Positions 26,464-35,992 of a stretch of DNA of 64,000 bases are shown here, piece after piece. Position numbers and translations under genes: made by a program. How positions within the stretch are numbered: position 1 is the first letter of the stretch; each line of letters begins with the position of its first letter. The notes under the pieces were generated by a model. That model saw only the letters and a list, made by a program, of their open reading frames with translations, was not told where the DNA came from and did no database searches. This DNA comes from Paracoccus xiamenensis (lineage in GTDB: Bacteria > Pseudomonadota > Alphaproteobacteria > Rhodobacterales > Rhodobacteraceae): contig NZ_JAAOHY010000005.1 in NCBI RefSeq assembly GCF_011308835.1, positions 124,001 through 188,000 of the forward strand, given 5' to 3'.

Positions 26464-27846
26464 TCAGTTATAGGCGTTTTCGCCGTGGGTGGTGATATCC
26501 AGACCCTGACGTTCGTCATTCTGTTCAACCCGCAGGCCGATCAGCGCCTTGACGATATGGATGGCGACGAAGGACACGACCGCCGACCAGATGATGCAGA
26601 TCACCACACCCAGCGTCTGGGCATAGACCTGGCTGCCCATCGAGAACTCGCCCACGGTATTGGCGGCATAATCAAACACGCCCGAGCCACCCAGCGACGG
26701 TGCGGCGAAGACCCCGGTCAGGATCGCGCCCACGATGCCGCCGACGCCGTGGATACCGAAGACGTCAAGGCTGTCGTCGATCTTCAGGCGCGACTTCAGC
26801 CAGACCACCGCCCAAAGGCAGATGATGCCGGCCAGGAAGCCGATCACGATGGCGCCCATCGGCCCGACAAAACCGGCAGCTGGCGTGATCCCGACAAGAC
26901 CCGCGACCACACCCGACACAGCGCCCAGCAGCGAGGGGTGGCCGCGCAGGATCCATTCCCCCAGCGTCCAGCCAAGTGCTGCGGCAGCCGGTGCGACCAC
27001 GGTGTTCAGCATCGCCATCGCGGCAACACCGTTCGATTCCAGATTGGAACCCGCATTGAAGCCGAACCAGCCGATCCACAGCAGGCAACCGCCGATCAGG
27101 GTGAAGGTCAGGTTATGCGGTGCCAGCAGCTCGCGGTTATAGCCCAGGCGCGGCCCGGCGACATAGGCCGCGATCAGACCGGCCACGCCCGCGTTGATAT
27201 GGATGACCGTGCCGCCCGCGAAATCCAGCGCACCATGGCCGAACAACAGCCCCGACGGCGCGTCATATGCGCTGGGGCCGCCCCACCACCAGACCATATG
27301 CGCCATCGGCAGATAGGACAGGAAGAACCAGATCACGATGAACATCAGGATCGCAGGGAATTTCAGCCGCTCGGCCGTGGCGCCGACGATCAGCGCCGGG
27401 GCGATGCAGGCGAAGGCCAGCTGGAAGATCACGAAGGTCAGCTCGGGGATATAGACCCCGGCCGAGAAGGTCTCGGCGATTGAGGACGGGGTGACGCCCG
27501 CAAGGAAGGATTTCGACAGCCCGCCGATATAGGGCGTCAGCGGCCCGGCGGATGCGGCATCACCCGCGCCGGTGAAGGCCAGCGAATAGCCGAAGGCGAC
27601 CCAAAGCAGCGACATCACGCAGAAGGTGGTCAGAACCTGCATCAGCACCGACAGCACGTTCTTTGACCGCACGAGGCCGCCATAGAACAACGCAAGCCCG
27701 GGAATGGTCATCATCATGACCAGAATCCCCGACAGCAGCATCCAGGTGGTGTCACCCTTGTCCGGCACCGGTACGGCGGCTTCCTGCGCATGGGCAGCAC
27801 CGGCGGCAAGCGCCAGCGCGATTGCGAGGGGGAAGATCTGTCTCAT
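26464..27846 (-). CDS. amtB: Ammonium transporter
   Basis: 460-residue Amt/MEP/Rh channel. Signal peptide at residues 1-20, then eleven transmembrane helices expected. The twin pore histidines are in DFAGGTVIHINAG near residue 210 and in FGIHGVGGIVG near 365; the signature DFAGG and WIGWFGFNAGS are intact. It normally pairs with glnK, but no PII gene lies between it and the next gene upstream (the 265-bp spacer is non-coding). Convergent with the prenyl synthase gene. Confidence 0.96.
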   Translation of the reverse strand: MRQIFPLAIALALAAGAAHAQEAAVPVPDKGDTTWMLLSGILVMMMTIPGLALFYGGLVRSKNVLSVLMQVLTTFCVMSLLWVAFGYSLAFTGAGDAASAGPLTPYIGGLSKSFLAGVTPSSIAETFSAGVYIPELTFVIFQLAFACIAPALIVGATAERLKFPAILMFIVIWFFLSYLPMAHMVWWWGGPSAYDAPSGLLFGHGALDFAGGTVIHINAGVAGLIAAYVAGPRLGYNRELLAPHNLTFTLIGGCLLWIGWFGFNAGSNLESNGVAAMAMLNTVVAPAAAALGWTLGEWILRGHPSLLGAVSGVVAGLVGITPAAGFVGPMGAIVIGFLAGIICLWAVVWLKSRLKIDDSLDVFGIHGVGGIVGAILTGVFAAPSLGGSGVFDYAANTVGEFSMGSQVYAQTLGVVICIIWSAVVSFVAIHIVKALIGLRVEQNDERQGLDITTHGENAYN

Positions 27847-28111
27847 TCGGCATCACCTTTTCGTTCTGGGTCGCCACCGCGCCGGCGGCTATTGCCCTCA
27901 GAAGGCTGGGCCGGGGCCAACTGCTCAAGCCTTCAGCAGCGGACACGGGGGGCGGAAACGAAGCGCGGTCACGAAATAGGCGGAGTTTGGTGCATATGCC
28001 CAAATTGCAGGCAGATCACATACAGGTCAGGGGACTTCGCATCTGGCCTCACCTCGTGTATGCTGCGGCCCAATCAGGCCGGGGAAGCCGGTCCCGCAGG
28101 AATACAGGCTT

Positions 28112-30493
28112 ATGGCAGAACCTCCCCGCAAGCGCCGCCAAGTGGTGGCCGAACGGCGTTACGCGAATCCGACCAAACCGTCCGGCAAGACGCCGCGCGG
28201 CAAACCCGGCCGCCGCGCCCCCGTCCGTCGTGGCAACGCAGTCACCCGCGGCGTCAGCGGCTTTTTCCGGCTGATCTGGCGCGCGATCTTCGGCACCATC
28301 TGGGCCACGACCCTGACCGTGTTCGGCCTTATCGGACTGGCGACCTTCTATTATTACTCGCAATTGCCCGAATCCTCGGCGCTGTTCGACGGTCGTGCGC
28401 GCGGCGGCGTGACCATGCTGGACCGCGAAGGCAAGGTCTTTGCCTGGCGGGGCGAGACTTATGGCTCGGTCAGCCCCGACAAGATCGCGCCCTCGCTGCG
28501 CAATGCCGTCGTCGCGACCGAAGACAGGCGTTTCTATAGCCATCTGGGCATCGACCCGCGCGGCATCGCCAGCGCCATCAAGATCAACATGGCCGCGGGC
28601 CGCGGGCCGCTGGAAGGTAATGGCGGCTCGACCATCACGCAGCAGGTCTCGAAACTGCTGTGCCTGGGCGAGACCTTCGACCCCACCCGCTGGGAAGACG
28701 AAGCCGCTTATGAGGCCGAGTGCCGGACCTCCTCGATCTGGCGGAAGATCAAGGAAGTCCCCTTCTCATTCGCGATGGAGCTGAAATACACCAAGGACGA
28801 GATCCTTGGCATCTACATGAACCGTTCCTATCTGGGCGGCGGTGCGCGCGGCTTCGAAGCCGCTTCAGAGCGTTATTTCGGCAAACATGCCAGCGAGGTC
28901 ACAGTGGCCGAATCGGCGATGCTGGCCGGGCTGCTGAAAGCGCCCAGCTATTTCGCGCCCACCTCGAACATCAATCGCGCGCAGGACCGGGCGAATGTGG
29001 TGCTGACGCTGATGCACGATCAGGACCGCATCACTGACCAGGAATTCGAACAGGCCAAGGCCAATCCGGCGGTGCTGTCGCAAGCAGCGGCGGCGCGGGC
29101 GGGCGGTTATTTCGCCGATTGGCTGATGGAATCGGGGCCGGGCTTCCTGACCACCGAAACCACCGAGGACGTAACCATCCTGACCACCTTGGACCAGAAG
29201 GTACAGCAGGCCGCCGAGCGTGCGCTGAAGGCAACCTTCGAGGCCAAGGTCAAGGACGGATCGAAGGCCGAGGCCGCCGTTGTCGTGCTGTCAGCCGATG
29301 GCGCCGTCCGCGCGATGATCGGCGGGCGTGACGAGAAGGTCTCGGGCGTGTTCAACCGCGCCACCCAAGCCAAGCGCCAGACCGGATCCAGCTTCAAGCC
29401 CTTCGTCTTCGCGGCCGGGCTGGATCAGGGCATGACCCCGGACAGCATCGTCAATGACGGCCCGCTGACCATCAACATCCGCGGCAGCGCGCCGTGGTCG
29501 CCGCAGAACTATACCCGCCGCTTCTCGGGCGACGTGACCATGACCACGGCGCTGAAGCAGTCGCTGAACACCGCCACCATCCGCATCCAGGAAAAGGCCG
29601 GCCGCGATTCGGTGCGCCGCATCGCGCAGGAATTCGGCGTTGGCGCAGAACTTCCCAATGTCCCGTCGCTGGGCCTTGGCGTGTTCGATTCGACCCTGCT
29701 GGAAATGACCGGCGCTTATGCGGGCATCCGCAACGGCGGCCGGGCCGTGCGCCCTTACGGCGTGGTCGAGCTGCGCATCCGTGGCGAGGAAAGCCCGATG
29801 ATCGCCCAGACCGGCGGCATGGGACAGCGCGTCATCTCGCAGCAGGCAGCGGCCAACCTGATCTATATGATGGAACAAGTCATCGAAGGCGGCACCGGGC
29901 GCCGCGCCGACCTGGGCGACCGCCCGGCGGCGGGCAAGACCGGGACCACCTCGTCCTACCGGGATGCGTGGTTCATCGGCTTCACCGACCAGTTCGTGAC
30001 TGGCGTCTGGATGGGCTATGACGACAACACGCCGCTGACCGGCGTGACCGGCGGCGGCCTTCCGGCGGAAATCTGGCAGGCGGTCATGCAGGAAATCCAC
30101 GAAGGCCTGCCGGTCGAGCCGCTGGGACGCTTTGTCGGCGACGAAGGTTCGCGCATCGGCGACGGCGTGGCGCCTTCGGTCCGGGGCGACGACCTGCTGG
30201 CCAATGCGCTCAGCGCGGCGCTGACCAATATGGGCGGCGATTCAGCCGGCGCACCGGCAGGCCAGCCGATTGTCAGCGGGTCGAACGAGCCGCTGGCCGA
30301 TGCGCTGTCAGCCGCGCTTGGCCAGCCGGCACCGACGCCGCAGGTCGGCGGACAGGCCCAGGGCACGGCACCGGTCTTCCCCGGCAGCACGGCCAGCTCG
30401 ACCGATGCCGGCCGTGGGGTCACCAACGCACCGGAATCGGCCGACAGCGATCCGCTAAGCGACGTCTTGCGCGGCATCGAAGGCCTGAACTGA
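28112..30493 (+). CDS. Class A penicillin-binding protein (PBP1-type, bifunctional)
   Basis: 793 residues. A basic cytoplasmic head (about 50 residues) precedes one transmembrane helix near residues 65-88. The glycosyltransferase domain shows ATEDRRFYSHLGIDPRG near 140 and GGSTITQQVSKLL near 175. The transpeptidase domain carries SSFKPF (nucleophile Ser near 428), SLNTATIR near 488 and KTGTTSSYRDAWF near 610. A low-complexity Ala/Gly/Pro tail follows. It polymerises and crosslinks peptidoglycan in the periplasm. Length and motifs complete. Confidence 0.95.
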   Translation: MAEPPRKRRQVVAERRYANPTKPSGKTPRGKPGRRAPVRRGNAVTRGVSGFFRLIWRAIFGTIWATTLTVFGLIGLATFYYYSQLPESSALFDGRARGGVTMLDREGKVFAWRGETYGSVSPDKIAPSLRNAVVATEDRRFYSHLGIDPRGIASAIKINMAAGRGPLEGNGGSTITQQVSKLLCLGETFDPTRWEDEAAYEAECRTSSIWRKIKEVPFSFAMELKYTKDEILGIYMNRSYLGGGARGFEAASERYFGKHASEVTVAESAMLAGLLKAPSYFAPTSNINRAQDRANVVLTLMHDQDRITDQEFEQAKANPAVLSQAAAARAGGYFADWLMESGPGFLTTETTEDVTILTTLDQKVQQAAERALKATFEAKVKDGSKAEAAVVVLSADGAVRAMIGGRDEKVSGVFNRATQAKRQTGSSFKPFVFAAGLDQGMTPDSIVNDGPLTINIRGSAPWSPQNYTRRFSGDVTMTTALKQSLNTATIRIQEKAGRDSVRRIAQEFGVGAELPNVPSLGLGVFDSTLLEMTGAYAGIRNGGRAVRPYGVVELRIRGEESPMIAQTGGMGQRVISQQAAANLIYMMEQVIEGGTGRRADLGDRPAAGKTGTTSSYRDAWFIGFTDQFVTGVWMGYDDNTPLTGVTGGGLPAEIWQAVMQEIHEGLPVEPLGRFVGDEGSRIGDGVAPSVRGDDLLANALSAALTNMGGDSAGAPAGQPIVSGSNEPLADALSAALGQPAPTPQVGGQAQGTAPVFPGSTASSTDAGRGVTNAPESADSDPLSDVLRGIEGLN

Positions 30494-30511
30494 GGCCCAC
30501 CTGAACAAGGA

Positions 30512-30545
30512 AAAAGGCGCGCCCCGACCGGGACGCGCCTTTTTT
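30512..30545. terminator. Bidirectional terminator between the PBP gene and mlaC
   Basis: AAAAGGCGCG and CGCGCCTTTTTT form a long stem with an inner CCC/GGG pair, flanked by A and T tracts, between convergent genes. Confidence 0.85.
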
Positions 30546-30565
30546 CATGCGTGTTGCGCGGGGGG

Positions 30566-31180
30566 TCAGCCTGCCCGTTGCAGCGCCGCAGTCAGCGCCG
30601 CAACATCGCCCCTATTCTGGGCCAGCATCGCGCCGATTTCCGCCCGCTCCGAAGCGAGCATGTTCACGCCCTCGATGACGATGTTGAAATACTTGCTGCT
30701 GCCGGACTTGTCCGAAACGTGCCATTCCACCTGCATCGGCGCCCGCCCGTTCAGCTTCGCGACCGAGGTCACCACGAAGAACGACTTCACCGGCTTGGCC
30801 CCCGTCACCTCGATCTGCGAGCCGATGAATTCGCGGAAGCGCGCGCCATATTTGCGCCCGATATAGCCCTGGAAGGCCTGCTTGTAGCCCGCGAACTGTT
30901 GCGGGCTCAGCTGCCGCGCTGCCGGCCCCAGCGCCGAACGTGCGATCACATCGACATCGGCATAGCGGGCGAAGATCGCCTCGAACTGCTGATACATCTG
31001 CGCCGGGGGCTGGCCGGAATTGATGACGCCGTAGACCTCATTCAGCGATTGCTGGATCAGGGCGCGCGCCTCGTTGGTATCCAACGCCTGCGCGGGCAAC
31101 GCCGCCAGCGCCGCGCCCCCGGCCAGAAGGCCCATGAAGCCGCGCCGCGAGCTATTCTTCGTAAGGATCGTAAGGGTCAA
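30566..31180 (-). CDS. mlaC: MlaC-like phospholipid-binding periplasmic protein
   Basis: About 204 residues. The N-terminus has a Tat-like signal (SSRRGFMGLLAGGAALAAL) and the mature domain is MlaC/Ttg2D-type, with VYGVINSGQPPAQMYQQFEA and VNMLASERAEIGAML near the end. MlaC shuttles phospholipids between the outer-membrane MlaA and the inner-membrane MlaFEDB complex, which is not in this window. A TTG at 31180 has AAGGGGG five bases ahead and overlaps mlaA by 29 bp; an ATG at 31207 would overlap by 56 bp. I prefer the TTG. Confidence 0.88.
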   Translation of the reverse strand: MTLTILTKNSSRRGFMGLLAGGAALAALPAQALDTNEARALIQQSLNEVYGVINSGQPPAQMYQQFEAIFARYADVDVIARSALGPAARQLSPQQFAGYKQAFQGYIGRKYGARFREFIGSQIEVTGAKPVKSFFVVTSVAKLNGRAPMQVEWHVSDKSGSSKYFNIVIEGVNMLASERAEIGAMLAQNRGDVAALTAALQRAG

Positions 31181-31895
31181 TTTCGCCCCCTTCCATGCCA
31201 AGTTCATACCAGCGGTGGTTCAGATACAACAACCGCGTCTGCGCATAGCTATCCGCACTGTCATACAAGATGGAATCGACGGTATCGCCAAAACGCGCCC
31301 GGTCACTGACTTTTGAAGCCAGCTTGATGCCGGTGATGGTCAGCGCCTCGTGGTCGTCGATCACGTAATCCAGCGGGTCGATGAACAGATCGACCACCTT
31401 GCCGAGGGTATCGCGCTGGGTCGATGGCCCCAGCAACGGCAGCTCGACATAGGCGCCTTCGGGGGCGCCCCAGACATACAGCGTCTCTCCGAAATCGGTG
31501 TCGACTTCGTCCAGCCCGAATTCCTGACCGGCTGGGTCGTGCAGCCCGCCAAGCCCCAGCGTCGAGTTGATAAGGAAGCGCCCGGTATTCTGCGCGGCCT
31601 TGCCGGGGCGACCTTGCAGCAGGCTGTTGACCACCTTGCCGGGCAACGTCAGGTTTCCGCCGACATTGCCGACCACCACCAACACGCCATTCTCGCGCTT
31701 GTCTTCGCCTTCGCCATCCGCCGACGACGCGGTAAACGGCCGGATGAGGTTCTCGTCGATGCTTTTGTTGAAGGCATGGACGCGGCGGTTGGTGGTCTCG
31801 TAGGGGTCGTTGATCTGCCCCGGCGTGCCCGCTGCGCAACCCGCCAGCAGCAATGCAGCCGGAAAAAGGGCACGGCGGAAGGGATTTGCTAACAT
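31152..31895 (-). CDS. mlaA: MlaA/VacJ outer-membrane lipoprotein
   Basis: 247-residue lipoprotein with lipobox LAGC near residue 20 (MLANPFRRALFPAALLLAGC). The conserved MlaA start is NDPYETTNRRVHAFNKSIDE, and LGLGGLHDPAGQEFGL and LPLLGPSTQRDT follow. It removes mislocalised phospholipids from the outer leaflet of the outer membrane. The ATG at 31895 gives the proper signal peptide; the frame extends upstream to 31988 without support. It is coupled to mlaC by overlap. Confidence 0.95.
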   Translation of the reverse strand: MLANPFRRALFPAALLLAGCAAGTPGQINDPYETTNRRVHAFNKSIDENLIRPFTASSADGEGEDKRENGVLVVVGNVGGNLTLPGKVVNSLLQGRPGKAAQNTGRFLINSTLGLGGLHDPAGQEFGLDEVDTDFGETLYVWGAPEGAYVELPLLGPSTQRDTLGKVVDLFIDPLDYVIDDHEALTITGIKLASKVSDRARFGDTVDSILYDSADSYAQTRLLYLNHRWYELGMEGGEIDPYDPYEE

Positions 31896-32015
31896 TTCGG
31901 CGGTATACCTCTGTGACTGACAGAATTCGCCACACCCGTTGCCGGTGGCCAGCGAAACGGGAATAAGGAATGCGGCCCGCCACAGCAAGGCGGGCGGTTA
32001 GATGATCGGAACGGT

Positions 32016-33755
32016 ATGGCACGCACGACCAGCGACGACAGGGGATATGCGGAACTGCGCGCGGCCCGTGGGGGCAATTTCGGGTTGCTGGCGGCGGTGG
32101 CGGTTTTCTCCCTTGCGGTCAACCTGTTGATGCTGACCGGCCCGCTGTTCATGCTGCAGGTTTACGACCGTGTCCTGGGCTCACGCTCGGTCGAGACGCT
32201 GGTGGCGCTGTTTCTGCTGGTGGTCTTCCTTTTTGCCGTCATGGGCATCGTCGATCTGGCGCGTGGCCGAATCATGCAGCGCGTTGCCTTACGCTTTCAG
32301 CAGCGTTTGGACCGGCGGGTTTTCGCCGCCGCGCTGGAAGATGGCATCGCCACCGGCTCTGATGCAGTGGCGCGTGGCGGCATGCGCGACCTGGAGGCGG
32401 TGCGCAACCTGATCGCCTCACCCATCAGCCTGGCGCTGTTCGATCTGCCCTTTGCGCCGCTTTACCTTGTGGCAGTCTATATCTTCCACCCCATCCTGGG
32501 TGTTGTAGCGACGATCGGCGGGCTGATCCTCGTGCTGACCACGGTACTGAATCAGATCTCGGGCAAGCGGGCGCTGCAACAAAGCGCAGTTGCCGGGCAG
32601 GCCGCTGAACGCATGTCTGACATGTTCCGCGATGAGGGCGAGGTGATCGGGGCGCTTGGCATGCGCGATGCCGCATTTGCGCGGTGGAGCGCGGCGCGCC
32701 GCACTGCCGCCGAAGCGGGACTGGCAGGTTCTGATTCCAGCCAGCTTTACACAGTGTTCTCCCGCAGCTTCCGGCTGTTCCTGCAAAGCGCCATGCTGGC
32801 GGCCGGGGCGTGGCTGGTGCTGCGTCAGGAACTGACGCCGGGGGCGATGATTGCCGCCTCGATCATGATGGGTCGGGCCTTGCAGCCAATCGAGGTTCTG
32901 GTCGGTCAATGGTCGCTGGTGCAGCGCGCACAGGATGGCTGGCGCCGGCTGGGGGCGCTGCTGACACGCCGCCCGCCCATGCCGTCGCGCACCGCCCTGC
33001 CCCGGCCAAAGGCGCAGCTGGATGTCAGCCAGCTGAGCGTCGTGCCACCGGGCGAACGTGCGCCGACACTGCGCGGGGTCAGTTTCTCCTTGCCGCCGGG
33101 CAATGCGCTTGGCGTCATTGGCGCCTCGGGCGCGGGGAAATCGACGCTGGCCCGCGCGCTGATTGGCGCATGGCCGCCCGCCGCTGGCAGCATCCGGCTG
33201 GGCGGCGCCACATTGGACCAGTTTCCGCTGGATGAGCTCGGCCGTCTGGTCGGCTATCTGCCCCAGCAAGTGACGCTGTTTGACGGCACCGTTGCCGAAA
33301 ACATCGCCCGGCTGGACAGTCAGCCCGATTCCAACCGCGTGGTACAGGCTGCGACGGCCGCCGCCGCCCATCAGATGATCCTGAACCTGCCCAAGGGCTA
33401 TGACACGCCGCTGGCACAGGCGGGCGGTCAGCTTTCGGGCGGGCAGATCCAGCGCATCGGACTGGCCCGCGCGCTGTATACCGATCCGGTGCTGCTGGTG
33501 CTGGACGAACCGAACGCCAACCTCGACAACGAGGGCTCGCAGGCGCTGAACATGGCGATCCGCCGCATCAAATCGCAAGGCGGCGCGGTCATCATCATGG
33601 CCCATCGCCCGGCGGCCATCGCCGAATGCGAATTGTTGCTGATGCTGGATCACGGGGGCGTCCGTGCCTTCGGACCGCGCGACGAGGTGCTGAAATCCGT
33701 GGTTCAAAATGCGCAGGCGATCCAGAACGCGCGCAGCGCAGGGGGGGTGACCTGA
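32016..33755 (+). CDS. Type I secretion ABC transporter, permease/ATPase (PrtD-like)
   Basis: 579-residue half transporter: six transmembrane helices in residues 20-300, then the nucleotide-binding domain with Walker A GASGAGKST near 370, signature LSGGQ near 472, Walker B VLLVLDEPNANLD and the H-loop AHRPAA. Matches the protease/lipase exporter (PrtD, TIGR01842) subgroup without a C39 peptidase domain. Its stop overlaps the adaptor start (TGATG). No RTX-type substrate or TolC gene is in the window. Confidence 0.94.
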   Translation: MARTTSDDRGYAELRAARGGNFGLLAAVAVFSLAVNLLMLTGPLFMLQVYDRVLGSRSVETLVALFLLVVFLFAVMGIVDLARGRIMQRVALRFQQRLDRRVFAAALEDGIATGSDAVARGGMRDLEAVRNLIASPISLALFDLPFAPLYLVAVYIFHPILGVVATIGGLILVLTTVLNQISGKRALQQSAVAGQAAERMSDMFRDEGEVIGALGMRDAAFARWSAARRTAAEAGLAGSDSSQLYTVFSRSFRLFLQSAMLAAGAWLVLRQELTPGAMIAASIMMGRALQPIEVLVGQWSLVQRAQDGWRRLGALLTRRPPMPSRTALPRPKAQLDVSQLSVVPPGERAPTLRGVSFSLPPGNALGVIGASGAGKSTLARALIGAWPPAAGSIRLGGATLDQFPLDELGRLVGYLPQQVTLFDGTVAENIARLDSQPDSNRVVQAATAAAAHQMILNLPKGYDTPLAQAGGQLSGGQIQRIGLARALYTDPVLLVLDEPNANLDNEGSQALNMAIRRIKSQGGAVIIMAHRPAAIAECELLLMLDHGGVRAFGPRDEVLKSVVQNAQAIQNARSAGGVT

Positions 33756-35068
33756 TGTCTGGTTCGTCGAAACCTGCAAATGAATGGTCGGCCCGCGCGC
33801 CGATGACGTTGGGGTTGGTGGCGATTTTCGTGCTCTTCGCGGGCTTTGGCGCCTGGGCTGTGGGCACGAGGATCGCCGGCGCGGTCGTCGCCCCCGGCCA
33901 GGTCGAGGTCGAACAGCACCGCCAGGTCGTCCAGCACCTCGACGGCGGCGTAGTCGAAAAAATCCTCGTGCGCGAGGGCCAGCAGGTGGGCGCGGGCGAT
34001 GTGCTGATCCAGCTGGACGGCAACCTGCTGCGTACCGAGCTCACCATCGTCGAGGGGCAATATTACGAAATCCTGGCCCGCCGCGGCCGGCTGGAGGCCG
34101 AGCGCGACGAAAGCGATGCCATTTCCTTTCCGCAGGTACTGCTGGACAGCGCCGCCGGACAGGAGACGCTGAACCATTTGATGGCGGCGCAGCAAAGCCT
34201 GTTCACGACCCGCCGCAACACCTTGCAGCAATCACTCGATCAGCTGGCGACGCAGACGCAGCAGATCGACAACCAGATCGAGGGCATCAGCGCCCAGGCC
34301 GTCGCCGCCGAGGCGCAGCGCGGCCTGATCGGCCAGGAACTGACGGACCAACGCTCACTGCTGGACAAGGGGTTGGCGCAGGCGCCGCGCGTGCTGGCAC
34401 TGGAACGCGAGGCTGCCGCGATCGACGGGCAGATCGGCGAATTGCAGGCAATGCGCGCCCAGGCCGAAACCCGGCAGACCGAGATCAACATCACCCGGTT
34501 GCAGAAGAAAAGCGAACGGCGCGAACAGGCCGAGACCGAGCTGCGCGATCTGGGCTATCGCGAACTGGAACTGGCCGAGCGCCGCCGCTCGCTGATAGAA
34601 CAACTGTCGCGGCTGGATATTACCGCGCCGGTCGCCGGGATCATTCACCAGATGCAGGTGACCACGCCCCGCTCGGTCATCCGCGCGGCCGAACCGATCC
34701 TTTATATTGTGCCACAGGACCGCCCGCTGCTCATCGCTGCCCGCGTAGCCCCGATCAATATCGACGAGGTTGGACCCGGCCAGTCGGTCAAGCTGTATTT
34801 CTCTGCCTTCAACAGCCGCACGACCCCGGAAATCGACGGCGTGCTTAGCCAGGTGTCAGCCGATGCGCTGGTGGATGAGGCGACGAGTACCTCGTACTAT
34901 CGCGCCGAGGTGACCATCCCGCCCGAAGAGCGCGACAAACTGGGTGATCTGGCGCTGATTCCGGGAATGCCGGTCGAGGTCTATATCCAGACCGGCAAAC
35001 GCAGTCCCGCTGCCTATCTGATCAAACCCTTCACGGACTATTTCACCCGCGCCTTCCGCGAAAGCTAA
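33755..35068 (+). CDS. Type I secretion membrane-fusion protein (HlyD/PrtE-like)
   Basis: 437 residues: short cytoplasmic start, one transmembrane helix near residues 17-40, lipoyl-like half domain VQHLDGGVVEKILVREGQ near 65, long coiled coil near 130-290 and a beta-barrel end with LIPGMPVEVYIQTGKRS. It bridges the ABC exporter to an outer-membrane TolC-type channel encoded elsewhere. The start at 33755 overlaps the exporter stop. The frame is open further upstream but only as an overlap. Confidence 0.94.
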   Translation: MSGSSKPANEWSARAPMTLGLVAIFVLFAGFGAWAVGTRIAGAVVAPGQVEVEQHRQVVQHLDGGVVEKILVREGQQVGAGDVLIQLDGNLLRTELTIVEGQYYEILARRGRLEAERDESDAISFPQVLLDSAAGQETLNHLMAAQQSLFTTRRNTLQQSLDQLATQTQQIDNQIEGISAQAVAAEAQRGLIGQELTDQRSLLDKGLAQAPRVLALEREAAAIDGQIGELQAMRAQAETRQTEINITRLQKKSERREQAETELRDLGYRELELAERRRSLIEQLSRLDITAPVAGIIHQMQVTTPRSVIRAAEPILYIVPQDRPLLIAARVAPINIDEVGPGQSVKLYFSAFNSRTTPEIDGVLSQVSADALVDEATSTSYYRAEVTIPPEERDKLGDLALIPGMPVEVYIQTGKRSPAAYLIKPFTDYFTRAFRES

Positions 35069-35073
35069 GGCAT

Positions 35074-35113
35074 TTCGGGTCCGGCTTGCGGTCACCGCCA
35101 AGCCGGACCCGAA
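35074..35113 (+). terminator. Long perfect hairpin after the type I secretion pair
   Basis: Arms of 15 bp (35074-35088 and 35099-35113; arms begin TTCGGGTCCGG and end CGGACCCGAA) enclose 10 nt, 6 bp after the adaptor stop. It lacks a T-tract, so termination is likely but not proven. Confidence 0.6.
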
Positions 35114-35152
35114 GAATTCACCCGAGGCCACGCAGTCGGCGCAGTCGGCGAT

Positions 35153-35183
35153 CAACCGGTCAGGCTCGCTGCGCGACCGGTTG
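35153..35183. terminator. Second hairpin before the hydrolase stop
   Basis: CAACCGGTC at 35153-35161 and GACCGGTTG at 35175-35183 are exact complements around 13 nt, 14 bp downstream of the hydrolase gene on the minus strand. It may end that transcript; no T-tract is present. Confidence 0.4.
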
Positions 35184-35196
35184 CTGAAGTCGCGGA

Positions 35197-35931
35197 TCAG
35201 ACGCCCGGCATCGTCTCGCCCAGGAATGCCAGGAAGTCGGACCAACTGCGCTGATCGGCCTCTTCGCGATAGCGATCCGAGCCAAAGACCGTAAAGGCAT
35301 GCGGCGCACCGGCATAGATTTCCGCCTTATAGGGCGTCCCCGCCCCTTCCAGCTGGTCAATAAAGCCGGCGAAGGTGGCCATGTCCGGGCCAGTATCGGC
35401 ACCGCCGTGATAGATGCGGATCGGTGCCTTGGCCGCGCTGTAATCCTGACCCTCGGGCGTATCGAGGCCGCCGTGGAATGTGGCATAGCCAAGAACATCC
35501 GCCGGCTGGGCACGGGCCATTTCCAGAACCGCCGCACCACCGAAGCAATAGCCGGCGACGACTGGCGCGGTCAGCCCCTGTGCGGCCGCGGCCTCCAGTC
35601 CGGCGGTCATCAGCGCGCGCATTGTCTCGCGGTCATCGTAAAGCTTCTGCGTTTCGGCGCGGTTGGCCTCCATCGAGTCGGGGCGGACGCCCTTGCCGTA
35701 AAGGTCGATGGCGAAGGCGTTATAGCCCTGCTCGGCCAGCATGTCGGCACGCTTCTTCTCGTAATCGGTCAGGCCGTCCCAATCGTGGATCAGCACGACC
35801 GCCCCCTTGGGGTTTTCGGCCTTGGCGACATAGCCCTCGAACGTGCGGTCGCCGGCGCTGTAATCGACCGCCTCACCTGCATAGGCCGCGCCCGAAAGCA
35901 CCATCGCCGCCGTCGCTGCAATGAATTTCAT
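35197..35931 (-). CDS. Dienelactone-hydrolase-family protein, exported
   Basis: 244-residue alpha/beta hydrolase. A signal peptide covers residues 1-18 (MKFIAATAAMVLSGAAYAG). The nucleophile is the Cys of GYCFGGAAVL near residue 128, with Asp and His candidates in YHGGADTGPD and GAPHAFTVFG. The Cys nucleophile is the DLH-family hallmark. Substrate unknown; periplasmic location sets it apart from catabolic enzymes. It is convergent with the secretion genes. Confidence 0.88.
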   Translation of the reverse strand: MKFIAATAAMVLSGAAYAGEAVDYSAGDRTFEGYVAKAENPKGAVVLIHDWDGLTDYEKKRADMLAEQGYNAFAIDLYGKGVRPDSMEANRAETQKLYDDRETMRALMTAGLEAAAAQGLTAPVVAGYCFGGAAVLEMARAQPADVLGYATFHGGLDTPEGQDYSAAKAPIRIYHGGADTGPDMATFAGFIDQLEGAGTPYKAEIYAGAPHAFTVFGSDRYREEADQRSWSDFLAFLGETMPGV

Positions 35932-35992
35932 GGTGAACCTCGCTTTCCCTGATCGGAGGAAACGGATCAGGGCCGGGCAAAGTTCCGCAGGG

